From the NCBI RefSeq assembly GCF_900109195.1, contig NZ_FNZG01000005.1:1-64000 (forward strand): a DNA stretch of 64,000 nt, given 5' to 3'. Source of the DNA: Pseudooceanicola nitratireducens (lineage in GTDB: Bacteria; Pseudomonadota; Alphaproteobacteria; Rhodobacterales; Rhodobacteraceae). The position numbers and the translations under genes were made by a program. Positions 26,304 to 37,686 of this stretch are shown here, one piece after another; positions within the stretch are counted from its first letter, which is position 1; each line of letters begins with the position of its first letter. The notes under the pieces are model-generated. The model saw only the letters and a list, made by a program, of their open reading frames with translations. It ran no database searches and was not told where the DNA came from.

Positions 26304-27029
26304 TCAGGCTGGGGCGCTGGTCCCGGCCGCGTCCACGGCGGGCTCTTTCTTCTGGCCGACGGCGGCCAGTGTTTTGTCCGACACCGGAGCAATGATCATG
26401 CCCGCCATGATGTCTGCCAGGTTATGCTCGGCCGAGGCCTGTCCCCAAAGCGAAGACCAGTTGCGGTGCCCTTCCTGGCCCGATTCCATCGACGCCCCGG
26501 CGGACAGCGCAAACAGCAGCATCATCTGCAGGCGTTGATTGATGATTTCCTTCGGCATGTCGGGGGCCAGACGGACGATGTGCCGGAAACAGCGTCGCGT
26601 CGCGCGGTCTGCATCGGCGGTGGCTTCGAACAGCAGGTCGCGCCGGGTGATCAGGACCGAGGTGAAGAACTGAAGCTGATACAGGTCGTCCTTGTCGCCG
26701 TCGGGGCCGCGATCGACGACGGGCAGCAGGATCTCGGCCACCTCGCGGACGCTGGTCGGCCCGCCGCGCGCCTCAAGCGCATCCAGACGGCGGTTGTTGT
26801 CCTCGTCGAGAATCGCCGCCACGTCGGCGACAATTTCACGGATCAGCGCATCGCGGGACGAGAAGTAGTAGGTGATGGACCCGTTGTTCTTCTGACCGGC
26901 GGCGGCCTGGATGTCGCGGATCGAGACGTTCTCGATTCCGCGCTGCGCAAACAGACGCAGCGCTGTTTTCTTCAGGCGCAGGCGGGTGCGTTCCCCCTTG
27001 CGGAGCTTGTCTTTTTCCGTCGCGGCCAT
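26304..27029 (-). CDS. TetR-family transcriptional regulator
   Basis: 241 aa. N-terminal helix-turn-helix at about 15-65 (RLFAQRGIENVSIRDIQAAAG, then YYFSSRDALIREI); the remainder is a helical ligand-binding domain with an unusually long, low-complexity tail (KKEPAVDAAGTSAPA). Divergent from the large acyl-CoA operon at 27264, which it most likely controls, probably through the palindrome at 27066-27083. Confidence 0.92.
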   Translation of the reverse strand: MAATEKDKLRKGERTRLRLKKTALRLFAQRGIENVSIRDIQAAAGQKNNGSITYYFSSRDALIREIVADVAAILDEDNNRRLDALEARGGPTSVREVAEILLPVVDRGPDGDKDDLYQLQFFTSVLITRRDLLFEATADADRATRRCFRHIVRLAPDMPKEIINQRLQMMLLFALSAGASMESGQEGHRNWSSLWGQASAEHNLADIMAGMIIAPVSDKTLAAVGQKKEPAVDAAGTSAPA

Positions 27030-27263
27030 GCAGCTAAATCTCGGACCCCTGTCGATATCGCAATCGATAATTCAATCATTATCCAAGGATTTATAGGGCC
27101 GGCGCAGGGCTAGATCAACATCGTGACTGGCGCGGGATGTGCAGCCTCAAACCGGCGTCTTGAATTTTTTAATACATCGCTTGAAAATAATTTGACCTGT
27201 CGGTAAGGTCCGATCCATCAAGGACCGTCAGAGGGAGAGGCGGCCTGACCGGAGGGGATCTGC
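27030..27263. promoter_or_regulatory. Divergent promoter region of the TetR gene and beta-oxidation operon
   Basis: 234 bases. GATAAT-TCAATC-ATTATC (27066-27083) is a perfect 6-6-6 palindrome close to the TetR start. Nearer the operon, GACCT-N7-AGGTC (27194-27210) follows TTGAAAATAATTTGACC, where promoter elements may lie. The ribosome site GGAGGGG precedes the ATG at 27264. Confidence 0.55.
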
Positions 27264-28985
27264 ATGGGCTTTGAGTATCGGCGTGACGCGTCAGGCATCG
27301 TGGTGGTCACGATGGACATGGACGGCCAGTCGGCCAACACCATGAGCCCCGCCTATCACGACGAAATGGGCGCAACCGTCGTCCTGCTTGAGGCCGAAGT
27401 CGGGCTGACCGGCGTGATCTTTGCCTCGGCCAAGAAAACCTTCTTTGCGGGTGGCGATCTGCATGGGCTGCTGGCGGCGGAAACGGGCGACGCGGCCTAC
27501 AAGGCCTGGCTGAACGAGGACAAGGGCTTCCTGCGCCGGTTGGAGCGTCTGGCGGTGCCGGTCGTGGCGGCCATCAACGGCGCAGCCCTTGGTGGCGGGT
27601 TCGAGATCTGCTTGGCCTGCAATCACCGGATCATCGTCGATGCGCCCTCGGCCGTGGTGGGCCTGCCCGAGGTGACGCTTGGCCTTCTGCCCGGTGCCGG
27701 CGGGGTCGCCCGCCTGCCGCGCAAAGTGCCGCTGGAGGTCGCGCTGGATCTGCTGCTGACCGGGCGTTTCGTGCAACCCGAGGAGGCGCTGTCGCTTGGT
27801 CTGGTGGATCAGATCGTGCCGAGCGCAGATGCCCTGATCCCCGCCGCGCTGGCCTGGATCAAGGGGGCGGATGCGACGGCCGTGCAGCCCTGGGATGCAG
27901 ACGCCGCCGCGCTCGCCGTTGATCGTGATGCCAGCCGCGCCCTGGTCACGGGCGCGCGCGATAGGGTGCTGAAGCAGACCCGTGGCAAGATGCCTGCGCC
28001 GTTGCGGATCCTTGAAATCGTTGAGCAGGGGGTGGACCTGTCGCTGGATCAGGCGCTGTTGCTTGAGACCGAGAAATTCGCTGGGCTTCTGGGCCTGCCG
28101 GAAACCCGCGCGGCGATTTCGCTGAACTTCTTTGCGGCCAATGCCATCCGCTCGGGCAAGATGCGCCCCGAAGGCGCGCGGACAAAAGTCGCCTCGCTGG
28201 CCGTGCTGGGTGACTCACCGCAGGCCAAGGCGCTGGCGAAAGCCGCCGGGCGCAAGCTTGACCTGCATCGTGACATGTCACAACCGATTGATATGGCGAT
28301 ATGTTTTGCAGATCACGCGGAAGGCCGCGCGTCGGTCACGGGTACGCATGTCACGCATCTGGCCTCCGACCTGCCGGGGGGTGAAGGGCATTTCGGCTTC
28401 CGCCTGCCCGCCGCCCCGGCGGGGGCGAAATTGGTCGAGCTGATCGCGGGCGATCAGACCTCGGGCGACACTTTGTGCCGCGCCTATGACCTGTTCCAGC
28501 TGATCGGCTATACGCCGATCATCGCGCGCGACGTGCCGGGCCATTACATTGCAAGGCTGAATGCGGCCTATCTGACCGAAGTCGCTGCCCTGAAGGCCGC
28601 AGGAATGATCGGGGCCGACATCGACACGCTGGCCCACGACATCGGCATGACTGTCGCGCCCGGCGATCTGCCCCCGGAAATGGCCTTGTCCGTCCTGCCG
28701 ACAGGGGGCGGGGATGCCGCTGACCGGCTGCTTTACATCCAATCCATTGCCGCGCTGTCTGCGCTGGCCGAAGGTGTCGTGGGAACCGAAGAGGAATGCG
28801 ACCTGGCCTCGGTCATGGGGGCGGGGTTCCCGCCACATACCGGCGGCGCGATCCGGTTCATCCGGGGCATCGGCATCGACGCCTTTGCGGGGCGCGCGCT
28901 GGACCTGGCGGAACGACACGGGCCAAGGTTCCGCATCGATCCGGCACATTGGGAGGCGCTGCATCGGGGCAGCAAAGCCGCGTGA
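27264..28985 (+). CDS. FadJ-like hydratase / 3-hydroxyacyl-CoA dehydrogenase with eroded NAD domain
   Basis: 573 aa, against about 700 for FadB/FadJ. Residues 1-190 form a hydratase with both catalytic glutamates (Glu114 in GGGFEIC, Glu136 in GLPEVTLG). The dehydrogenase part starts near 308, but the expected GxGxxG is replaced by LAVLGDSPQA and roughly 80 residues of the Rossmann fold are missing. The later segments survive: GHFGF (His376), KLVELI (Glu392), DVPGHYIARLN and the C-terminal helical domain. Hydration is likely intact; NAD-dependent oxidation looks lost and may be supplied by the SDR at 31746. First gene of the operon. Confidence 0.88.
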   Translation: MGFEYRRDASGIVVVTMDMDGQSANTMSPAYHDEMGATVVLLEAEVGLTGVIFASAKKTFFAGGDLHGLLAAETGDAAYKAWLNEDKGFLRRLERLAVPVVAAINGAALGGGFEICLACNHRIIVDAPSAVVGLPEVTLGLLPGAGGVARLPRKVPLEVALDLLLTGRFVQPEEALSLGLVDQIVPSADALIPAALAWIKGADATAVQPWDADAAALAVDRDASRALVTGARDRVLKQTRGKMPAPLRILEIVEQGVDLSLDQALLLETEKFAGLLGLPETRAAISLNFFAANAIRSGKMRPEGARTKVASLAVLGDSPQAKALAKAAGRKLDLHRDMSQPIDMAICFADHAEGRASVTGTHVTHLASDLPGGEGHFGFRLPAAPAGAKLVELIAGDQTSGDTLCRAYDLFQLIGYTPIIARDVPGHYIARLNAAYLTEVAALKAAGMIGADIDTLAHDIGMTVAPGDLPPEMALSVLPTGGGDAADRLLYIQSIAALSALAEGVVGTEEECDLASVMGAGFPPHTGGAIRFIRGIGIDAFAGRALDLAERHGPRFRIDPAHWEALHRGSKAA

Positions 28986-28998
28986 GGGAGGGGGAGAG

Positions 28999-30147
28999 AT
29001 GATCCGCAGAAAACTGTTCGAGCCAGAGCACGAGATGTTCCGCGACACGGTCCGCAAATGGGCCGAGGCTGAGGTCTATCCGCATTCGGAGCAATTCCGC
29101 CGCGACGGCATGATCTCGCGCGAGGTCTGGAAATCCGCCGGGGCACAGGGGTTTCTGGCCATGTACGCCGATGAGGCATACGGCGGCCTGGGGCTGGATG
29201 ATTTCCGCATGGACATGATCCTGACCGAGGAGCTTTCCGCGCGCGAGAACGGCTTTTACCTGCCGCTGCACAACCGCATCGTTGGCCCCTATATCCACAA
29301 GTTCGGCACCGAGGCGCAGAAGGCGCGGTTCATGCCTGGCATCGTCTCGGGCGAGACGGTCCTGGCCATCGCCATGACCGAGCCCGACACCGGGTCCGAC
29401 CTGGCTGCCGTACGCACCAAGGCCGAGGATATGGGCGATCACTGGCTGCTGAACGGGTCGAAGACATATATCTCGAACGGGATCCTGGCCGGTCTGGTCG
29501 TGGTCGCCGCCCGCACGGGCGAAGGGCGGCACGACATTGGGCTGTTCCTGGTTCCGGACGGCACCGAAGGGTTCTCCCGGGGCCGCAAGCTGGACAAGAT
29601 CGGCATGAAGACCCAGGACACCGCCGAGCTTCATTTCAAGGACGTGAAACTGCCCAAGGACGCGGTGTTGGGTGACCCCAAGGGCGGCTTTGGCATGATG
29701 ATGCACAACCTGGCCGAGGAACGTCTGGTCGGGTCTGTACAGTTCGTCGCCCATGCGCAGCGCGCCTTCGACATCACGCTGGATTTCATCCATGAACGCC
29801 GGGCCTTTGGTCGCCCGATCGGCACCTTCCAGAATTCGCGGTTCGCCATGGCGGCGCTGAAGACCAAGATCGACGCCGCCTGGGCCTTTGTCGATCACTG
29901 CGCCAGCGAACATCTGGACGGAAACCTGACCGGCGATCTGGCCGCGCAGTCGAAACTGCTGACTTCAGAGGTCGAGGGCGAGGTGGTCGATACCTGCGTG
30001 CAGCTGCACGGCGGCGCAGGTTTCATGGAGGAATACGAGATCGCGCGCATGTACTGCTCGGCCCGGGTCAGCCGGATCTATGCGGGGTCGTCCGAAATCA
30101 TGAAGGAAATCATAGGACGCGGCCTTGGCCTGGGAGAGAGGCGCTAA
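28999..30147 (+). CDS. Acyl-CoA dehydrogenase
   Basis: 382 aa from the ATG after GAGGGAGGGGGAGAG. Starts MIRRKLFEPEHEMFRDTVR, like long-chain/isovaleryl-type enzymes; AMTEPDTGSD and YISNGILAG bind FAD and substrate; C-terminal LHGGAGFMEEYEIARMY. The final loop (YAGSSEIMKEIIGR) lacks the usual glutamate, so the base may lie on an internal helix. One of three acyl-CoA dehydrogenases in this operon, which argues for a multi-step or mixed-chain substrate. Confidence 0.94.
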   Translation: MIRRKLFEPEHEMFRDTVRKWAEAEVYPHSEQFRRDGMISREVWKSAGAQGFLAMYADEAYGGLGLDDFRMDMILTEELSARENGFYLPLHNRIVGPYIHKFGTEAQKARFMPGIVSGETVLAIAMTEPDTGSDLAAVRTKAEDMGDHWLLNGSKTYISNGILAGLVVVAARTGEGRHDIGLFLVPDGTEGFSRGRKLDKIGMKTQDTAELHFKDVKLPKDAVLGDPKGGFGMMMHNLAEERLVGSVQFVAHAQRAFDITLDFIHERRAFGRPIGTFQNSRFAMAALKTKIDAAWAFVDHCASEHLDGNLTGDLAAQSKLLTSEVEGEVVDTCVQLHGGAGFMEEYEIARMYCSARVSRIYAGSSEIMKEIIGRGLGLGERR

Positions 30148-30182
30148 CGCCCGCAGGTATAGGCACTTTGGGAGGAGAGGCC

Positions 30183-31724
30183 ATGAAACATCCGTCGGCA
30201 CATGCAAGGACACATCCGGACAAGATTGCCTATCTGATGGCGGAAACCGGGGACAGCCTGAGTTTTGCCCAGCTGGACGATCTGTCCAACCGGGGCGCGC
30301 AGGCGTTTCGGGCCTTGGGTCTGGGGCAGGGCGATCACATCGCGCTTCTGTTTGAAAACAGTCTCGATTTCGTCGGGCTGACCTGGGCCGCGCAGCGGGC
30401 GGGGCTGTTCTACACGGCTGTCAGCCGCCACCTCTCGGCGGATGAGATCGCCTATATCGTCGGTGATTGCGACGCCAAGGTGATGATCCTTTCGGCGAAA
30501 TATGCCGACTGCCTGGGGACACTGGAAGCCGCTTGTTCCGACGTGCGGTTCTTCGTCTGCGGTGCCGGCGCGCCCGCCGGGCAGGATTGGCTGGCCTATC
30601 AGACCGCCCAGCCCGCGACTCCCATTGCGGACGAAGCCGCCGGGGCCGATTTGCTGTATTCCTCGGGCACAACGGGGCGGCCCAAGGGCATCACCCGCAG
30701 CTTCACCCCGCAGCCGATCGACACGGTCATCCCCGGCCTGATGACCGTGCTGTGCGAAACGATGGCGGGCATGGATGCGGACACGATCTATCTGTCGCCC
30801 GCGCCGCTTTATCATGCGGCTCCGCTGCGGACCTCGATGATGGCCGTGATGCTGGGCGGCACGGCGATCATCATGGAACGGTTCGACGCCGAAGAGATGC
30901 TGCGCCTGATCGAGGCCCATAAGGTCACACACACCCAGGTCGTGCCGACGATGTTCGTGCGGATGCTGAAACTGCCCGAGGATGTGCGCGCCAAATACGA
31001 TGTCTCGACGCTGCAGGTCGCGTTCCACGCCGCCGCGCCCTGTCCCAAGGACGTCAAGGCCGCGATGATTGATTGGTGGGGGCCGATCCTGATCGAATAT
31101 TACGCCGGATCCGAGGCCAATGGCGTCACCGTCACAACATCCGAAGACTGGGCGAAGTATCCCGGCACTGTGGGCAAGTCGATGATTGGCCGGATCGTCG
31201 TGACGGACCCGGACGGAAACGAACTGCCCGTGGGCGAAATCGGTAATGTCTACTTCGACAGCGGCGTCGAATTCCAATATCGCCACGACCCCGAAAAGAC
31301 CGCCAAGGCCTATCTGCGGCCCGGCTGTTCGACCATCGGCGACGTGGGTTACGTGAACGCCGACGGCTTCCTGTTCCTGACCGACCGGGCGTCCTACACG
31401 ATCATCTCGGGCGGTGTGAACATCTATCCGCAGGAGACCGAGAACCTGCTGGTCACACATCCCGATGTGGCCGACGTGGCGGTTTTTGGCGTGCCCTGCG
31501 AGGAGATGGGCGAAGAAGTTAAGGCCGTGGTCCAGCTGGAACCCGGTGTGCCCGGCACCCCCGAAAAGGCGCAAGAGCTGATCGACTGGTGCCGCGAACG
31601 CCTGTCGAAAATCAAAAGCCCCAAAAGCGTGGACTTCCGGGACCAATTGCCTCGGACCCCGACCGGCAAGCTGATCAAGCGCAAGCTGAAAGACGAATAC
31701 TGGCCCGCCAAACCCGCGGCCTGA
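30183..31724 (+). CDS. Acyl-CoA ligase (AMP-binding)
   Basis: 513 aa; ATG at 30183 follows GGAGGAGAGGCC. P-loop YSSGTTGRPKG at 159-169; a YYAGSEANG segment in place of the common YGxTE; ITDRASYTIISGGVNIYPQE hinge region; PTGKLIKRKLK with the catalytic lysine. It activates the operon's substrate acid. The ANL subgroup resembles ligases for short or substituted acids more than long-chain enzymes, but specificity cannot be read from sequence. Confidence 0.92.
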   Translation: MKHPSAHARTHPDKIAYLMAETGDSLSFAQLDDLSNRGAQAFRALGLGQGDHIALLFENSLDFVGLTWAAQRAGLFYTAVSRHLSADEIAYIVGDCDAKVMILSAKYADCLGTLEAACSDVRFFVCGAGAPAGQDWLAYQTAQPATPIADEAAGADLLYSSGTTGRPKGITRSFTPQPIDTVIPGLMTVLCETMAGMDADTIYLSPAPLYHAAPLRTSMMAVMLGGTAIIMERFDAEEMLRLIEAHKVTHTQVVPTMFVRMLKLPEDVRAKYDVSTLQVAFHAAAPCPKDVKAAMIDWWGPILIEYYAGSEANGVTVTTSEDWAKYPGTVGKSMIGRIVVTDPDGNELPVGEIGNVYFDSGVEFQYRHDPEKTAKAYLRPGCSTIGDVGYVNADGFLFLTDRASYTIISGGVNIYPQETENLLVTHPDVADVAVFGVPCEEMGEEVKAVVQLEPGVPGTPEKAQELIDWCRERLSKIKSPKSVDFRDQLPRTPTGKLIKRKLKDEYWPAKPAA

Positions 31725-31745
31725 CATTTACGAAAGGAAGACGTC

Positions 31746-32507
31746 ATGAAAATCGAAGGACAGGCGGCAATCGTCACCGGCGGGGCCTCGGGCCTGGGCG
31801 GGGCGACTGTGGATCTGCTGGCCAAGGCCGGGGCCAAGGTCACCATCTTTGACCTGAACGCCGAACTGGGCGAGGCAAAGGCCAAGGAGATCGGCGGCAA
31901 GTTCATCAAGGTGAACGTGACCGACGAAAGCGAAGTCGAAGCCGCCATTGCCGAGGCCGAGGGCCTGCACGGCAAGGCGCGCATCCTTGTGAACTGTGCC
32001 GGCATCGGGCCGCCGAAAAAGGTCATCGACCGCGAAGGAAATGCGATCCCTCTTGGCGATTTCACTTCGATCGTGAATGTGAACCTCTTTGGCACGTTCA
32101 ATGTGCTGTCGAAATTCGCCGCCGCCCTGCACACCGCCGATCTGGTTGGTGAGGAACGTGGCGTGGTCATCAACACCGCATCCGTGGCGGCATTTGACGG
32201 GCAGATCGGTCAGGCGGCCTATGCGGCCTCCAAGGGGGGCATCGTCGGCATGACCCTGCCGGTCGCACGCGAATTCGCCCGCTACGGCATCCGCGTCATG
32301 ACCATCGCGCCGGGCCTTTTCCTGACCCCGCTGATGGCAACCCTGCCGCAAGAGGCACAGGACAGCCTGGGCCGTCAGGTGCCCTTCCCGCCGCGTCTGG
32401 GTGATCCGTCGGAATTCGCGCATATGGTCGGCTCGATCGTGGAAAATACCATGCTGAACGGCGAAACGATCCGCCTGGACGGCGCAATCCGGATGGCCCC
32501 GAAATGA
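31746..32507 (+). CDS. SDR-family 3-hydroxyacyl-CoA dehydrogenase, HSD10-like
   Basis: 253 aa. NAD-binding TGGASGLG at 11-18, DLNAELGEAKA after the second strand, catalytic Ser146 (NTAS), Tyr159 and Lys163 (YAASK). The set VNVNLFGTFNV, FDGQIGQAAYAASK and TIAPGLF.TPL matches type-2 3-hydroxyacyl-CoA dehydrogenase (HSD17B10 family), which oxidises (3S)-hydroxyacyl- and 2-methyl-3-hydroxybutyryl-CoA. It could replace the dehydrogenase activity lost from the FadJ-like protein in the same operon. The stop overlaps the next start by 4 bases. Confidence 0.92.
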   Translation: MKIEGQAAIVTGGASGLGGATVDLLAKAGAKVTIFDLNAELGEAKAKEIGGKFIKVNVTDESEVEAAIAEAEGLHGKARILVNCAGIGPPKKVIDREGNAIPLGDFTSIVNVNLFGTFNVLSKFAAALHTADLVGEERGVVINTASVAAFDGQIGQAAYAASKGGIVGMTLPVAREFARYGIRVMTIAPGLFLTPLMATLPQEAQDSLGRQVPFPPRLGDPSEFAHMVGSIVENTMLNGETIRLDGAIRMAPK

Positions 32508-33694
32508 CATTTTCCCTTGATAACAGTGGCATGAGCACGCGCGCGCTGGAGATCGCGGACCGGGTCGAGGCCTTTGTCCGCAACACCGTCGCGCCTTATG
32601 AAAAAGACCCCCGCCGGACCTCGCACGGGCCGTCCGACGACCTGGCGGTGGAACTGAAGGAAGCCGCCCGCAAGGCCGGCGTCCTGACCCCGCATATACT
32701 GGAAGACGGCAGCCACCTGAGCCACCGGGAAACCGCCGCTGTGCTGATCCGGTCGGGTCTGTCGCCGCTTGGCCCCGTGGCCTGCAACGTGGCTGCCCCG
32801 GATGAGGGCAACATGTACCTGCTGGGCAAGGTCGGTTCGCCCGAGCTGAAGGAGAGGTTCCTGACGCCCATGGTGCAGGGCAAGATGCGCTCGGCCTTCT
32901 TCATGACCGAACCGGCCGAGGACGGCGGCGCGGGGTCGGACCCGTCGATGATGCTGACCACCTGCCGGATGGACGGTAACCATTGGGTCATCAACGGCCG
33001 CAAGACCTATATCACCGGGGCCGAGGGGGCCGGGCTGGGTATCGTCATGGCGAAATCCGACGATGGTGCCTGCATGTTCATGGTCGATCTGCCCGACCCG
33101 GCGATCCGGATCGAACGGGTGATGGATACCATCGACAGTTCGATGCCCGGCGGCCATGCGGTCGTGACCATCGACAACCTGCGCGTGCCCGCAACCCAGA
33201 TGCTGGGCCAGTCCGGCGAAGGGTTCAAATACGCCCAGGTCCGCCTGTCGCCCGCGCGTCTGACCCATTGCATGCGTTGGCTTGGGTCCTGTATTCGCGC
33301 CAATGAGATCGCAAGCGATTATGCCAACCGCCGCAATGCCTTCGGCAAGCCGCTGGTGGATCACGAAGGCGTCGGCTTCATGCTGGCGGACAATCTGATC
33401 GACCTGAAACAGGCCGAGCTGATGGTCTATTGGTGCGCCGATGTGCTGGACACCGGCGTTCTGGGCACCGTCGAAAGCTCGATGGCCAAGGTCGCGGTGT
33501 CCGAGGCGCTGATGCGTGTGGCGGATCGCTGCGTGCAGGTCATGGGCGGTCAGGGCGTCACCGGGGACACGATCGTCGAACAGGTCTTCCGCGAGGTCCG
33601 CGCCTTCCGCATCTATGACGGCCCGACCGAGGTGCACAAATGGAGCCTTGCCAAGAAGATCAAGCGCGACTGGCGAAAGGCGCATGAGTCATGA
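32504..33694 (+). CDS. Acyl-CoA dehydrogenase, ACAD10/ACAD11-type
   Basis: 396 aa. FMTEPAEDGG and INGRKTYITGAEG are FAD/substrate segments. GGHAVVTIDNLRVP, VRLSPARLTHCMRWLG and the C-terminal DGPTEVHKWSLAK match the dehydrogenase domain of ACAD10/11 and its bacterial relatives rather than ordinary dehydrogenases; aspartate replaces glutamate in the last motif. In mammals this domain, with a kinase domain, converts 4-hydroxyacyl-CoA through 4-phosphoacyl-CoA to the 2-enoyl ester. The matching kinase is encoded next, overlapping by 4 bases. Confidence 0.93.
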   Translation: MTFSLDNSGMSTRALEIADRVEAFVRNTVAPYEKDPRRTSHGPSDDLAVELKEAARKAGVLTPHILEDGSHLSHRETAAVLIRSGLSPLGPVACNVAAPDEGNMYLLGKVGSPELKERFLTPMVQGKMRSAFFMTEPAEDGGAGSDPSMMLTTCRMDGNHWVINGRKTYITGAEGAGLGIVMAKSDDGACMFMVDLPDPAIRIERVMDTIDSSMPGGHAVVTIDNLRVPATQMLGQSGEGFKYAQVRLSPARLTHCMRWLGSCIRANEIASDYANRRNAFGKPLVDHEGVGFMLADNLIDLKQAELMVYWCADVLDTGVLGTVESSMAKVAVSEALMRVADRCVQVMGGQGVTGDTIVEQVFREVRAFRIYDGPTEVHKWSLAKKIKRDWRKAHES

Positions 33695-34761
33695 GCGGCG
33701 CACTAGGGGCAGACGCCAATGCCGGGGTCGAACCTGTCGGCCCCGACCACGGCTTTGATCTGGACCGGCTGACCGCCTGGTTGCAGGACAATGTCAAAGG
33801 GTTTCAGGGCCCTGTGCAGCTGTTCAAGTTCAAGGGCGGCCAGTCGAACCCGACCTTCAAACTGGTCGCCGCCAGTGGCGATTACGTGCTGCGGCGCAAG
33901 CCTCTGGGGCAGCTGGCCAAGGGGGCCCATGCGGTCGACCGCGAGGCGCGGGTGCTGACCGCCCTGCATGCGCAGGGCTTTCCGGTGGCCAAGGTGCACG
34001 GGCTGTGTACCGACGACAGCATCGTCGGCTCGATGTTCTTTGTCATGGATATGGTCGAAGGCCGGATCTTCTGGGATGCGGGCTTCCACGACGTGCCCGC
34101 GCCAGACCGCGCCGCCTATTTCTCGGAAATGAACCGGGTTCTGGCGCAGCTGCATTCCTACGACCCCGAGGCGATTGGGCTTGGCGATTATGGCCGGCGC
34201 GGCAATTACTTCGAACGTCAGATCGGGCGCTGGACCAAAAGCTATCTGGCCGACACCGACGCGGGTCGTGACGCGGGCATGGACCGGCTGATCGAATGGC
34301 TGCCGAGTGCGGTCCCTGAAGGCGATGAAAGCACTGTGGTGCATGGCGATTTCCGCTGCGACAACATGATCTTCCACCCGAGTGAACCGCGCGTTCTGGC
34401 CGTCCTGGACTGGGAGCTTTCGACCCTGGGCCACCCGCTGGCGGATTTCGCCTATCACGCGATCATGTACCGGATGCCGCCCGATATCGTCGCGGGCATC
34501 GGGGATGTGGACCCGGCATCGCTGTCCTTGCCGAGCGAGGCAGACTATGTCGCCGAATATTGCGCCAACACCGGGCGCGACGGCATCCCCAACTATGATT
34601 TCTACATTGCGTTCAACTTCTTCCGCCTTGCCGCGATCTTCCACGGGATCAAGGGCCGGGTGGCGCGGGGGCAGGCGTCGTCCGCCCATGCGGCGGAACG
34701 GGCTGCGGCCTATCCGCGTCTGGTGAAGCTGGCGCTTGATGCGATGGAGGCCTGCTCATGA
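33691..34761 (+). CDS. ACAD11/LvaA-type acyl-CoA kinase (APH fold)
   Basis: 356 aa aminoglycoside-phosphotransferase fold. FKGGQSNPTF at 47-56, the ATP lysine in VLRRKPLG, the catalytic loop VHGDFRCDNMIFHP (Asp220, Asn225) and Asp240 in LDWELSTLGHPL are those of the ACAD10/11 kinase domain and of LvaA, which phosphorylates the 4-hydroxyl of 4-hydroxyvaleryl-CoA in levulinate catabolism. Lying directly after its partner dehydrogenase, it is probably a 4-hydroxyacyl-CoA kinase, not an antibiotic-resistance enzyme. Confidence 0.93.
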   Translation: MSGALGADANAGVEPVGPDHGFDLDRLTAWLQDNVKGFQGPVQLFKFKGGQSNPTFKLVAASGDYVLRRKPLGQLAKGAHAVDREARVLTALHAQGFPVAKVHGLCTDDSIVGSMFFVMDMVEGRIFWDAGFHDVPAPDRAAYFSEMNRVLAQLHSYDPEAIGLGDYGRRGNYFERQIGRWTKSYLADTDAGRDAGMDRLIEWLPSAVPEGDESTVVHGDFRCDNMIFHPSEPRVLAVLDWELSTLGHPLADFAYHAIMYRMPPDIVAGIGDVDPASLSLPSEADYVAEYCANTGRDGIPNYDFYIAFNFFRLAAIFHGIKGRVARGQASSAHAAERAAAYPRLVKLALDAMEACS

Positions 34762-35538
34762 CCGAAGTTCTTTGCGACATCTCCGACGGGGTGGCGCGGA
34801 TCACCCTGAACCGCCCCGAGGCTGGCAATGCCCTGAACCAGAGCATGGCCGACACCCTGCTAAAGATCGCGCTGAAGGTCGCCCATGACCCCGAGGTGCG
34901 GGTCGTGACCCTGACCGGGGCCGGACGGATGTTCTGTGTCGGCGGCGATGTCGGTGATTTTGGCCGCAACACCGACCGGATCGGCGCGTTTCTGGCGCAG
35001 CTGGCCGGCACGCTGCATCAGGCGCTGGCGCAGTTTGCCCAGATGAAGAAGCCCCTGATCACTTTGGTCAACGGTCCCGCCGCCGGCGCGGGGATGAGCC
35101 TGGCCATTGGTGGCGATTTCGTCCTGGTCAGCCCGCAGGCCAATTTCACCGCCGCCTATGGGGCCATCGGACTGACCCCGGATGGCGGCATGACCTGGAC
35201 CCTGCCGCGGCTGATCGGGCTGCGTCAGGCGCAGGACATCATCCTGTCGAACCGCCGCGTCAGTGCCGAAGAGGCCGTGCAGATCGGCATGGCCACGCGT
35301 CTGGTCGAGGATCTGCCCGCAGACGGCGCGGCACTGGCCGCGCAACTGGCCACCCACGCTGTCGGGGCTATGGGGCAGGCGCGCTGGCTGATGCAGACCG
35401 GCATGACCGAACCTTTCGTGGCCCAGATGGACCGCGAACTGCAAAGCATCGTGACGGCGGGCGAAGGTCCCGAGGGGCGCGAAGGCGTGGACGCCTTCGT
35501 GGCCCGCCGCACACCCGACTTCCAAGGAGGAAAACCCA

Positions 35539-35546
<8 letters not shown>
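34758..35546 (+). CDS. Crotonase-fold enoyl-CoA isomerase/hydratase-like protein
   Basis: 262 aa, overlapping the kinase stop by 4 bases. Oxyanion hole: CVGGD at 60-64 and AAGAGMSLA. Both hydratase glutamates are absent; GLTPDGG (138-144, Asp142) is the PaaG-like arrangement, so double-bond isomerisation is the better guess. It could move the product of the ACAD11-type step to the position needed for beta-oxidation. Overlaps the thiolase start by 8 bases. Confidence 0.92.
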
Positions 35547-37676
<2,130 letters not shown>

Positions 37677-37686
37677 GGGGAACCTC

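Noticed and set aside
33691-34761. Aminoglycoside resistance kinase
   Set aside because: Motifs and context match the ACAD10/11 kinase domain; neighbours are acyl-CoA enzymes.
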